NCBI GenBank assembly: GCA_001314905.1
Contig: LJZT01000025.1
Coordinates: 1-45,868, forward strand
Origin: Phormidium sp. OSCR
GTDB taxonomy: Bacteria; Cyanobacteriota; Cyanobacteriia; Cyanobacteriales; Geitlerinemataceae
DNA: 45,868 nucleotides
Direction: 5' to 3'
The notes under the pieces: generated by a model
What the model was told of the DNA's origin: nothing
Databases searched by the model: none
Seen by the model: only the letters and a program-made list of their open reading frames with translations
Shown here: piece by piece, positions 8,726 to 16,395 of the stretch
Position numbering within the stretch: position 1 is the stretch's first letter
Layout of the letters: every line of letters begins with the position of its first letter
Program-made: the position numbers and the translations under genes

Positions 8726-8753
8726 CTTGCCTCTTGCCTCTTGCCTCTTGCCT
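8726..8753 (+). repeat. CTTGCCT heptad array
   Basis: Four perfect CTTGCCT units lie 23-50 bases after the anmK stop and continue into a C-rich stretch. They have the same sequence type as the heptad tails of the repeats at 2031-2130. Confidence 0.88.
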
Positions 8754-8838
8754 CCCCCCTCCCTCCCAACTGCTAAGATTCTCCTAGCGAGAAATTCTCT
8801 TAAACCTCTCGCCTGATGGCAATCCTTTGTTGTAAATT

Positions 8839-9288
8839 GTGGTAGCTCACTCGTTTCTACTCGAACAAGGCCGGTGGCGCCTAGAAGGCAACTGGCTTGA
8901 ACGCTCAAACCCACCCATTACGGTGACCGGGCGCACCATTGTCGCCTGGGGACAAGATAACTGGTATAGCATGGTCACTAAACTGACCTTCCCCAACCGA
9001 GAACGGCAAGAAATTACCTGCCAATATCGGGGTCGTCTTGATGCCGGTGAGCGTCAATATACCTTCGTGTTACAACACAGTGAATTAGGACGAGTCGAAG
9101 GTGAAGGTTGGATTACCCCAGCCGCCATCGTCCAACGCTATTGGACCCTAAACGACAAACAACGCCGTAGTGGCTTTGAAACCCTCAGTCGTCTCGACAA
9201 CGGCAAATACGCCCTCTCCGGTGGCATGATGGCTGGCCTACACCTCACCAGTGCGATGGATGCCACCTTGGTTCTGCAATACAGCTAA
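8839..9288 (+). CDS. Conserved hypothetical protein
   Basis: This is a 149-residue soluble protein that I do not recognise as a named family. It opens at GTG 8839 and contains a regular alternation suggestive of an all-beta, lipocalin-like barrel (GRWRLEGNWLER, TGRTIVAWGQDNWYSMVTKL, YTFVLQHSELGRVEGEGW). There is no signal peptide, cysteine pair or membrane segment. The codon use resembles its neighbours and the pattern is gene-like. The GTG start is uncertain because no strong ribosome site is visible and no in-frame ATG precedes the conserved part. It stands between anmK and cysH in the same direction but with wide gaps, so operon membership is doubtful. The fold suggestion is inference. Confidence 0.7.
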   Translation: MVAHSFLLEQGRWRLEGNWLERSNPPITVTGRTIVAWGQDNWYSMVTKLTFPNRERQEITCQYRGRLDAGERQYTFVLQHSELGRVEGEGWITPAAIVQRYWTLNDKQRRSGFETLSRLDNGKYALSGGMMAGLHLTSAMDATLVLQYS

Positions 9289-9327
9289 CTCTTGCCAGTT
9301 TGCCCTAAAGCTACGCCCCTCCATCTT

Positions 9328-9424
9328 TCCCCTCTTGAGAGGGCTGCCCAGAGGGCGGAGTAGGTTCTTCCCTCCCCAGAGGAGTTAATCTCCCTATTCC
9401 CCGTTCACTATTCACTATTCACTA
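9328..9424 (+). repeat. Degenerate repeat copy plus TTCACTA heptads
   Basis: A diverged copy of the GC-rich repeat (CCCCTCTTGAGAGGG followed by GGGCGGAGTAGG) is followed by three TTCACTA heptads at 9404-9424. The rest of the 287-base gap before cysH is AT-rich. It holds a possible extended -10 (TGTAAAAT near 9492) but no gene. Confidence 0.65.
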
Positions 9425-9575
9425 TCCACTGTTCCCTCCTTCACCAAGCGATCGCATTTCTCAAGCACCCCTCAAAAATTTCTAAAAACTACTGTAAAAT
9501 TAACCTGGCTTACTCTAGCTTCTCCTCAAACGAACCCATTTTCAACCAACCTAGCCGTCTTTACACACATATTGT

Positions 9576-10334
9576 ATGACTGTCATCAGCCCCGATAAAA
9601 CCGCTCTCGATCTCGATCGCGCCAATCAGCATCTAACCAACGCCAACGCCAGCCAAATTGTCGCCTGGGCCGTTGAAACCTTTGGCGATGGCCTCGTGAT
9701 GAGTAGCAGTTTTGGGATTCAAGCGGCGGTGATGTTGCACCTCGTCACTCAAGTCAAACCCGATATCCCTGTCATTTGGGTAGACACCGGGTATCTTCCC
9801 CGAGAAACCTATCTCTTTGCCGAAAGCCTACAGCAACGCCTCAACCTAAATCTCCACATCTACCAATCTCCCATGAGTCCCGCTCGTATGGAAGCCCTTT
9901 ACGGCAAACTCTGGGAACAAGAAGACGTAGCAGCCCTCAATCGCTACGATGCTATTCGCAAAGTTGAACCCATGCAGCGGGCCTTACGAGAACTCGGGGC
10001 TACGGCTTGGCTAGCCGGATTGCGGGCCAACCAAACCCAACATCGCAGTAACCTACGTCCCGTGGAACGACAAGGCGACTACTATAAAGTCTTCCCCATT
10101 CTCGATTGGTCAGCCAAAGATGTCTATGAGTATCTCATGGCTCACGACCTACCCTACCATCCCTATTTTGACCTCGGCTACACCACCGTCGGTGATTGGC
10201 ATTCAAGTCGTCCCGTAACCGCCGACGATGACCATGAACGGAATACCCGCTTTCGTGGCCTCAAGCAAGAATGCGGCTTACATCTTCCCGAAAGTGATGG
10301 CGAGTCTGAAAGTCTCGATTCGAGTTCACTGTAA
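9576..10334 (+). CDS. cysH: Phosphoadenylyl-sulfate reductase
   Basis: CysH reduces PAPS to sulfite and PAP with thioredoxin as electron donor, in assimilatory sulfate reduction. The 252-residue protein has the nucleotide-binding [10 protein letters not shown] loop (residues 44-53), [10 protein letters not shown], and the C-terminal active-site motif KQECGLH with catalytic Cys233. The cysteine pairs that hold the 4Fe-4S cluster of plant-type APS reductases are absent: YDAIRK stands where those enzymes have CC-x-x-RK. PAPS is therefore the expected substrate. The ABC exporter starts 14 bases after the stop, so co-transcription is possible. Confidence 0.94.
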   Translation: MTVISPDKTALDLDRANQHLTNANASQIVAWAVETFGDGLVMSSSFGIQAAVMLHLVTQVKPDIPVIWVDTGYLPRETYLFAESLQQRLNLNLHIYQSPMSPARMEALYGKLWEQEDVAALNRYDAIRKVEPMQRALRELGATAWLAGLRANQTQHRSNLRPVERQGDYYKVFPILDWSAKDVYEYLMAHDLPYHPYFDLGYTTVGDWHSSRPVTADDDHERNTRFRGLKQECGLHLPESDGESESLDSSSL

Positions 10335-10348
10335 TCCTTGCTCTCAAT

Positions 10349-12166
10349 ATGGCTTCTTTTCGAGATGTTGTCGGATATTTCCGCGCCTATCGTCGTTCGG
10401 CAATTCTCAGCATTCTCCTCTCCGGGGGCTTTGAAATTCTGGATTTAGCGGTTCCTTACGCTGTCGGACAAATCCTCAATGTTCTCTCAGGACAAACCCT
10501 CGATCAATTTTCTCAGTCCCTCGTTCAGACGACCGCCAATATCCTCAATTTGACCCCTAATCCTAATCTGGAGTTGGGGGTATTTGTTGGCATTATTTTT
10601 GTTGTTTCTGTATTACGCGCCCCTCTACAACCTTGGTTGAGTGGTTGGTTTCACTGGTTTATTTCCCTGCAAGCCCGTCAAGATAAGTCGAAGTCCGTTG
10701 TGGCGAAAGTGCTGGAGTTACCCCTAAATTTTTATGATGAAAATAACCCTGGACGCATCGCTGGACGAGTTGCCAAAGGGATTACCAATTACACCTGGAC
10801 GTACCCAGAAATTGCTGGGCAGTTTCTGCCTAAACTCATTCGTGTTTTTGGGGTTTTTATCATTATTGCCTTAATTGAACCCTGGGTCGCTCTTGTGTTT
10901 GGGCTATCTTTTGTCGGTATTCTGGGCTTTAGTTTACGCCATCTAACTGCAATTGTTAAAAAAGAAAATGCTCTCGATCGCTACCTGGAAAATATCGATA
11001 GTCGAACCTCAGAAATTATCACCAATATCAAAACCGTAAAATCGTTCGCGAACGAAGGACGAGAATATAAGCGCCAACAACAACGAATCGATCGCGCTCA
11101 CTATTTCACCATTCACCGCATCCACCGTCAATATGTCCTCCTCGACACTTGGCGACGTACCGTCATTCAAGTCTCTCTATTTGGCATCCTCGTGATGACT
11201 CTTTGGGCTACGGTAAACGGACAGATTTCCTTAGGGCATTTTATTACCACCTTCACGATATCGAGTTACGCCTACGCGGAACTGCGCCCCCTCAGTTTGA
11301 TTGCTGAAGTTTTTGCCCGCCGTTATAGTTCTATGCTGCGCTTTCATGAGTTACTCAATACTCCCTCGGGACAAGATGCAGCCCGTTTAGAGTTAGATTA
11401 CGCCCAAGCCCCCCCCTATCACTTTAAGGGACAAATTCAATTTAAACACGTGGTCTTTGGCTACAGCCGGGATTTGCCCATTTTGAAAAACCTGGATTTT
11501 GAGATTCAACCTCGGCAAACGGTGGCATTGGTGGGACGCTCTGGATCAGGAAAATCAACCTTAGTTAAGCTTCTTTTTCGCTATTTTCAGCCGGATTCTG
11601 GGCAGATTTATCTCGATGGTCAAGATATTCAGTCCTTAGATGTGGGACAGTATCGCCGCCGCTTGGCCATTGTTCATCAAGATGTGGATATCTTTAATGG
11701 GACTCTTTTAGATAACCTTAAATATGGAAATCCTCAAGCTAGCTGGGATCAGGTCAAATCCGCTTGTGCGATCGCCCGCGTCGATGAGTTTCTCCCAGAA
11801 CTTCCTCAAGGCTATGCAACCGTCGTCGGTGAGCGCGGTGTCCGACTCTCCGGGGGACAGCGCCAACGCATCGGTATTGCCCGCGCCTTAATTGTTGAAC
11901 CGGATATTCTCGTCTTTGATGAGGCCACATCTAGCCTGGATTACGAGTCAGAACGCTCGATTCAGCAAGCCATGCACTCGATTTTTGGCACGCGCACTAC
12001 CCTGATTATCGCTCACCGCCTCAGCACCATTCGCGATGCTGATAAAATTATTGTCCTCGATAATGGCGCGATCGCCGAAATTGGCTCCCACCAAGATCTC
12101 CTCTCACAAGGCGGACTCTATCGCCGACTTCACGATCTATCTGAAAGCGGAGACTTGCTCGACTAA
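10349..12166 (+). CDS. ABC transporter with fused membrane and ATPase domains
   Basis: This is an exporter-type half-transporter of 605 residues, expected to act as a dimer in a membrane. The N-terminal half (about 15-320) has six predicted membrane segments and the coupling region SRTSEIITNIKTVKSFANEGRE typical of the MsbA/ABCB group. The ATPase half has Walker A GRSGSGKST (about 395-403), signature LSGGQRQR (about 501-508), Walker B ILVFDEATSSLD and the switch histidine in IIAHRLS. The substrate cannot be told from sequence; lipid, peptide and drug exporters share this build. The 14-base gap after cysH suggests transcriptional linkage but not a shared function. Confidence 0.9.
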   Translation: MASFRDVVGYFRAYRRSAILSILLSGGFEILDLAVPYAVGQILNVLSGQTLDQFSQSLVQTTANILNLTPNPNLELGVFVGIIFVVSVLRAPLQPWLSGWFHWFISLQARQDKSKSVVAKVLELPLNFYDENNPGRIAGRVAKGITNYTWTYPEIAGQFLPKLIRVFGVFIIIALIEPWVALVFGLSFVGILGFSLRHLTAIVKKENALDRYLENIDSRTSEIITNIKTVKSFANEGREYKRQQQRIDRAHYFTIHRIHRQYVLLDTWRRTVIQVSLFGILVMTLWATVNGQISLGHFITTFTISSYAYAELRPLSLIAEVFARRYSSMLRFHELLNTPSGQDAARLELDYAQAPPYHFKGQIQFKHVVFGYSRDLPILKNLDFEIQPRQTVALVGRSGSGKSTLVKLLFRYFQPDSGQIYLDGQDIQSLDVGQYRRRLAIVHQDVDIFNGTLLDNLKYGNPQASWDQVKSACAIARVDEFLPELPQGYATVVGERGVRLSGGQRQRIGIARALIVEPDILVFDEATSSLDYESERSIQQAMHSIFGTRTTLIIAHRLSTIRDADKIIVLDNGAIAEIGSHQDLLSQGGLYRRLHDLSESGDLLD

Positions 12167-12206
12167 TCTTTCTCCTAGAAATTCTCAAACTTTTTCTCGA
12201 AAACCC

Positions 12207-12236
12207 TTGACAGTCTCTCAACAAACTGGCTATAAT
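12207..12236 (+). promoter_or_regulatory. Consensus sigma-70 promoter for the 12243-12366 unit
   Basis: TTGACA (12207-12212) and TATAAT (12231-12236) are both perfect boxes separated by 18 bases. Transcription would start near 12243. It is the best promoter match I found in the window, yet no reading frame follows within 200 bases. Confidence 0.78.
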
Positions 12237-12242
12237 CAAGAC

Positions 12243-12366
12243 AGAAATACAAATAAAGTCTTAGCCCGCCTCGGGTAGCACCAATTTTTCCGACGGTTAG
12301 GAGCAAGGCTTCGCGGCCCCGGTGCGGGCCGCGCAAAGCCAAACATCTAAGCTGCGCAATTTTTTT
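12243..12366 (+). ncRNA. Candidate small RNA or leader RNA, family unknown
   Basis: About 124 bases lie between a perfect promoter and a T7 tract (12360-12366). CCCG-CCT-CGGG forms a small stem near 12265. A very stable hairpin follows: GGCTT+CGCGGCCC (12307-12319) pairs with GGGCCGCG+AAGCC (12326-12340), thirteen pairs with a two-base bulge and a six-base loop. An alternative stem, GCGCA (12331-12335) with TGCGC (12353-12357), directly precedes AA and the T7 tract and competes with the first hairpin for 12331-12340. No plausible ORF is present. It could be an independent trans-acting RNA, or an attenuator leader for the oxidoreductase gene downstream, which also has its own TATAAT box at 12409-12414. 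I do not recognise a known RNA family. Confidence 0.55.
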
Positions 12367-12408
12367 AAGTCTCCAAAATCTCCCAAAAAATAGGTTGTCG
12401 ACAAAACC

Positions 12409-12414
12409 TATAAT
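12409..12414 (+). promoter_or_regulatory. Possible -10 box of the NDH-2-like gene
   Basis: A perfect TATAAT lies 40 bases before the chosen ATG, but no good -35 box stands 16-19 bases upstream (AAAAAT there). It may need an activator, or be fortuitous. Confidence 0.4.
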
Positions 12415-12454
12415 GGGGTCTTAAACAGAGTTGCCCTTTCTCCTCTTACGCTCA

Positions 12455-13621
12455 ATGAACCGTCCCGCCAACTCCCCCCTCAACCCACGCATCTGCATCT
12501 TGGGCGGTGGTTTCGCGGGACTCTATAGTGCCTTAGCCCTAGCCAAAATCTCCCTCTTGCAGCAATGGGAAATCGTCTTAATTGACCAACGCGATCGCTT
12601 TGAATTCAGTCCCCTCCTCTACGAACTGATCAGCGGCGAACTCGAAGCCTGGGAGATCGCCCCTCCCTACCTGCAACTGCTGCGAAATTGGCCCATCACC
12701 GTTTACTGCGATCGCATCGAAGCCATCAACTTAAACGCTCGCCAAGTCCAACTACGCGATCGCGGCCCCCTGAACTACACCTATCTCATCATCGCCCTCG
12801 GAGTTGAGAGTCGGCTTCCCCCTCACCCCGACGTCCTAACCTTCAGAAGTCTCGCCGACGTAGAAAAACTCAAGGCAGAACTCGAACGATTCAAGCATCA
12901 GTCGTCCCTAGACATCAGCATCATTGGTGCCGGAGCTAGTGGCATAGAATTGGCCTGTAAACTCTGCGATCGCCTCGGCCCTCGCCAGCAAATCCATCTC
13001 ATCCACCGTGGTAGCCAACTGCTACCCGAACTTAGCCCCCCAATCCGCAAAGCCGCCGAGAGGGCCATTAACCAACGTCGTATCCGACTTAGCCTAAACA
13101 CCAACGTCGAGAAGATTCAACATCAGGGAGACTTCCAGCTTCAACTGACACAACACGAACAATCCTTCCGAGAAACAAGCCATCTCGTGATTTGGACCGC
13201 CGGAACCCAGGCCAATCCCCTCATTTCCAGTCTCCCCGGCGGCGATCGCGGCCAACTTCGGGTCACCCCCGAGTTACAACTAACCCGCTACCCCGAAGTG
13301 TTCGTCCTCGGAGATGTCGCCGCCACACCCTTTCCTAACACCGCCCAAGTCGCCTATCAACAAGCACCCCACGTCGCCCAAAACCTCAAAGGCTATATCT
13401 TTCAACAACCACTCAAACCCTTTCACTATAAACACATCGGAGATATGCTCACCCTCGGCATCCACAACGGTGTCGTTCACAGCTTCGGTCTCACCCTTAC
13501 CGGAAGATTGGCTCATCTCATCCGCAGCTTAACCTATATCCAACGACTCCCCACCCTCAAACAAAGCTTGCGCGTCTTCGCTCATCGACTCAAACGGATC
13601 TTCCGTCCCTCATCCCGCTGA
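12455..13621 (+). CDS. NAD(P)/FAD-dependent oxidoreductase, NDH-2-like
   Basis: This two-dinucleotide flavoprotein resembles type II NADH dehydrogenases, which pass electrons from NAD(P)H to quinone without pumping protons. It has the FAD motif ILGGGFAGLYSALAL near residue 16, the second nucleotide-binding motif IIGAGASGIELA near residue 157, and the late motif EVFVLGDVAATPFP near residue 280. The ATG at 12455 is preferred to the upstream TTG at 12431 because it directly precedes the conserved N-terminus. It leaves 388 residues, normal for the family. The last 40 bases overlap the convergent protease gene. Carotenoid or ferredoxin reductase relatives share the fold, so the electron acceptor is inferred. 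Confidence 0.88.
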   Translation: MNRPANSPLNPRICILGGGFAGLYSALALAKISLLQQWEIVLIDQRDRFEFSPLLYELISGELEAWEIAPPYLQLLRNWPITVYCDRIEAINLNARQVQLRDRGPLNYTYLIIALGVESRLPPHPDVLTFRSLADVEKLKAELERFKHQSSLDISIIGAGASGIELACKLCDRLGPRQQIHLIHRGSQLLPELSPPIRKAAERAINQRRIRLSLNTNVEKIQHQGDFQLQLTQHEQSFRETSHLVIWTAGTQANPLISSLPGGDRGQLRVTPELQLTRYPEVFVLGDVAATPFPNTAQVAYQQAPHVAQNLKGYIFQQPLKPFHYKHIGDMLTLGIHNGVVHSFGLTLTGRLAHLIRSLTYIQRLPTLKQSLRVFAHRLKRIFRPSSR

Positions 13622-14358
13622 ATCGGACCAACCGGCCAACCCAGGCGCGTCGGCTGTTCATAGACATACCGCAACGTCCCTAGATCTCGGGGCGAAATCA
13701 TCGGCGGGCGACGGACTTGGGAATAATACATCACATCTGTCGGGCGATCGCTATGGCCCCAAATCCCCAAAGCATGACCCAACTCATGACGTAGAGCCGC
13801 CTGAGCCGCTTCAGTTCCCTGCGTCGGACTCAAGAGAATCTCAAAGCGATGGCCCAACTGCTGATCCCGCCAATAGAGGTCATAGCTGACTCGGGCCGCC
13901 GCCGCGCGAAAGTCATCCCTCACCCGTCTCGGTGGCGGACGACGCCGCCAAATCACAATATCCGCCCTTTCCGAGTCTTCAATCTGTTGCAGCCGTAGAT
14001 AGTCTCCCCACTGCTCAACCACAGACATCATCTGGGTTCGCCAAGTCTCAGAGGCCTTCTCATCGAGATAGACCGTCACAGGAAACTGTGACCAGACTAA
14101 TGCTCCCACCCCAGTCTCCTCTAACTGCTCCCCATAATGCTCCTCAGAAGTAATCTCTAGTAAGGACTCTGGCAGAGGATGAGCGTGATAGGGGAGATCA
14201 TCGAGGCCAATCTGATCGATGTCGCTGTCCTCCTTGGCCGTTAAAGGTGCAGCCAGGGCGATCACCAAAACAAGGGCGATCGCCGCAGCCATCCACCCTT
14301 GTCTAATCTTGCCTCGCATCCCGCGAGAGCGGCCAATCTTGCTATACCCAACCCGCAC
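13582..14358 (-). CDS. Matrixin-like zinc metalloprotease, exported
   Basis: This is a zinc protease of the metzincin group with 258 residues. The N-terminus has a basic stretch and a hydrophobic core (about residues 22-41, AAAIALVLVIALAAPLTA), consistent with a signal peptide and export to the periplasm or outside. The zinc site is HELGHALGIWGH (His191, Glu192, His195, His202) followed by TDVMYY, which supplies the Met-turn. The third histidine lies one residue further on than in the standard HExxHxxGxxH spacing. The start at 14358 overlaps the end of secG by 17 bases. A later ATG at 14319 keeps the signal peptide and is a fair alternative. The 3' end overlaps the NDH-2-like gene by 40 bases. 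Co-transcription with gpmI and secG is likely. Confidence 0.85.
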   Translation of the reverse strand: MRVGYSKIGRSRGMRGKIRQGWMAAAIALVLVIALAAPLTAKEDSDIDQIGLDDLPYHAHPLPESLLEITSEEHYGEQLEETGVGALVWSQFPVTVYLDEKASETWRTQMMSVVEQWGDYLRLQQIEDSERADIVIWRRRPPPRRVRDDFRAAAARVSYDLYWRDQQLGHRFEILLSPTQGTEAAQAALRHELGHALGIWGHSDRPTDVMYYSQVRRPPMISPRDLGTLRYVYEQPTRLGWPVGPIQRDEGRKIRLSR

Positions 14359-14569
14359 TTAAGACCACCGTACAGCCCATAAACAAGATAGTCAGCGTCC
14401 AGGTAATGCGATTTAGGGTCGTCTCAGCACTTTTAGCACTGGTAAACAGTTGAGCTTGGCCACCAATCCCGCCAATGCCATCGCCTTTGGGAGAGTGGAG
14501 GAGAACCACCACAATCAGGCTCACCGCCGAAATCACCCAAACCCATTGAACAATCGTTGCAGTCGTCAT
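14342..14569 (-). CDS. secG: Preprotein translocase subunit SecG
   Basis: SecG is the small stimulatory subunit of the SecYEG protein-export channel. The 75-residue protein has two membrane segments (about residues 5-25 and 52-72) and the family's cytoplasmic loop LLHSPKGDGIGGIGGQ. The ATG at 14569 is chosen. Upstream in-frame codons to 14683 would add a repeat-encoded CNLFCNLFCDLF stretch unlike any SecG. The gene follows gpmI on the same strand, an arrangement I recall in other cyanobacteria. The upstream 12-bp repeats replace an ordinary leader. Confidence 0.93.
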   Translation of the reverse strand: MTTATIVQWVWVISAVSLIVVVLLHSPKGDGIGGIGGQAQLFTSAKSAETTLNRITWTLTILFMGCTVVLSAGWV

Positions 14570-14574
14570 AAGCT

Positions 14575-14617
14575 CACAAAAAAGGTCACAAAAAAGGTTA
14601 CAAAAAAGGTTACAAAC
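14575..14617. repeat. 12-bp tandem repeat between gpmI and secG
   Basis: Three full units of CACAAAAAAGGT or TACAAAAAAGGT and one partial unit fill most of the gap between the gpmI stop and the secG start. Read on the coding strand they give repeated T6 runs without stems. Confidence 0.9.
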
Positions 14618-14639
14618 ATCGAGGACACCCAGAGTCAGA

Positions 14640-16235
14640 CTAGACGCGAACCGCGATCGGCGTGCGATTGGGATGGACATCATAACTGGCCGGAACCAGC
14701 ATCGAGCGTCCCGTCATCTCTGGAGGTTGCGGTAGACCGAGAATCTGGAGAATCGTTGGGGCAATATCTGCCAAACGACCATCATCCCGTAAAACAACCT
14801 CGCCGCCATAGCCTGGAACCTTGGCCCCTTCCCCTTCAATGAAAATAAAGGGAACCGGGTTTGTGGTGTGGGCCGTCCAGGGATTTCCCTTTTCGTCTTT
14901 CATATACTCAGCATTACCGTGATCAGCGGTAATCAGGGCCGTTCCTCCCACCTTGCTAATACTATCTAATAGACGGCCCAAACAGCGATCTACCGTCGTG
15001 ATGGCCTCGACTGAAGCATCCATCATTCCCGTATGCCCCACCATATCCGGGTTAGCATAGTTAATCACCACCAGAGAATACACCCGTTGCGCGATCGCCT
15101 CGACCGCCACATCCGTCACCTCTTCGGCCGACATCGCCGGAGCACGATCATAAGTCGCCACCATCGGCGAATTAATCAAATGGCGATCTTCCCCCTCAAA
15201 GGGTGTTTCCCGACCCCCATTGAAGAAATAGGTGACATGAGCATATTTTTCCGTTTCTGCGGTACGGAACTGTTTTAAACCATGATCAGCAATCACTTCC
15301 CCGAGAATGTTGGTCAAGTTTTGTGGCTCAAAGGCCACCAACACCGGGAAACTGGGATCATACTGAGTAAACGTAAGGAAATTGAGCGGCACATACTCAC
15401 GCTCAAACGCCTCAAAGCTTTCATCTACTAGGGCCTGAGTCAACTCCCGAGCGCGATCGGGTCGGAAATTATAGAAAATCACACCATCGTTGGCTTCGAT
15501 CGCCCCATCGGCCACACGCGTCGGCAGAATAAACTCATCCGTGACCTCCTCAGCATAAGCCGCTTCGATCACCTCTCCCACCGACTGATCCACCTGAGTG
15601 CTATTGTCCGTCATCACCCGATAGGCTTTCTCCACCCGATCCCAGCGGTGATCCCGGTCCATGGCGTAATAGCGGCCGCTGACGGTGACAATTTTTCCGA
15701 CTCCCACCTCATCGAGATGCCCTTGAATTTTGCGAATAAAGGCGCTTCCCGAGTGAGGATTTGTATCCCGACCATCGGTAATCGCGTGGATACAAACCTC
15801 GTCGAGATTTTCAGCCTTAGCAAGACTGATCAATCCTAATAAATGGTCAATATGGGAGTGAACCCCACCGTCAGAACATAACCCAATCAGGTGAAGCTTC
15901 CCCCCGGATTCTCGGATGGCTCGGCAAAGCTTTTGGATGGCGGGGTTTTGACGAATCGAACCATCTTCGATCGCATCAGAAATCCGTACCAGTTCCTGGG
16001 GAACGACTCGTCCCGATCCCAGGTTCAAATGTCCCACCTCAGAATTTCCCATTTGTCCGATGGGCAGCCCCACATCCTTTCCAGACGTGCGGATCGTGGT
16101 ACGGGGGTAGGCGTTCCACAGGCTGTCCATTACGGGCGTATCGGCTGCGGCAATGGAGTTATTGCTGTCTTCTTCTCGATATCCCCAGCCATCTAGAATC
16201 ACCAGCACCACCGGAGACACAGGTGCTTGACTCAT
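14640..16235 (-). CDS. gpmI: 2,3-bisphosphoglycerate-independent phosphoglycerate mutase
   Basis: GpmI interconverts 3- and 2-phosphoglycerate in glycolysis and gluconeogenesis through a phosphoserine intermediate and two metal ions, probably manganese. The 531-residue protein begins MSQAPVSPVVLVILDGWGYRE, with the first metal aspartate in DGWG. The nucleophile serine is in MGNSEVGHLN near residue 65. ITDGRDT, SGRYYAMDRD and the later metal motifs NYANPDMVGHTG and ITADHGNAE are all present. It is the first gene of the gpmI-secG-protease set. The start lies 160 bases downstream of the end of the SbcC-like gene on the same strand. Confidence 0.96.
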   Translation of the reverse strand: MSQAPVSPVVLVILDGWGYREEDSNNSIAAADTPVMDSLWNAYPRTTIRTSGKDVGLPIGQMGNSEVGHLNLGSGRVVPQELVRISDAIEDGSIRQNPAIQKLCRAIRESGGKLHLIGLCSDGGVHSHIDHLLGLISLAKAENLDEVCIHAITDGRDTNPHSGSAFIRKIQGHLDEVGVGKIVTVSGRYYAMDRDHRWDRVEKAYRVMTDNSTQVDQSVGEVIEAAYAEEVTDEFILPTRVADGAIEANDGVIFYNFRPDRARELTQALVDESFEAFEREYVPLNFLTFTQYDPSFPVLVAFEPQNLTNILGEVIADHGLKQFRTAETEKYAHVTYFFNGGRETPFEGEDRHLINSPMVATYDRAPAMSAEEVTDVAVEAIAQRVYSLVVINYANPDMVGHTGMMDASVEAITTVDRCLGRLLDSISKVGGTALITADHGNAEYMKDEKGNPWTAHTTNPVPFIFIEGEGAKVPGYGGEVVLRDDGRLADIAPTILQILGLPQPPEMTGRSMLVPASYDVHPNRTPIAVRV

Positions 16236-16395
16236 AATCTTGCTGCCCTTTTGCGATAAGAATTCAGTTTCATCATACCACTGACCCTTCCCTCATGGTG
16301 TACCCACGGGACAACTTTTTAGGAATTTTTGCTAAAAATCCGGGGAGATGGTAATGAACTCATGGGAATCGGAGTCAGTTTCCTCGAATCGCCGT

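Noticed and set aside
16313-16340. AT-rich inverted repeat near the end of the SbcC-like gene
   Set aside because: The arms are imperfect and lack GC pairs; too weak to call as a terminator.
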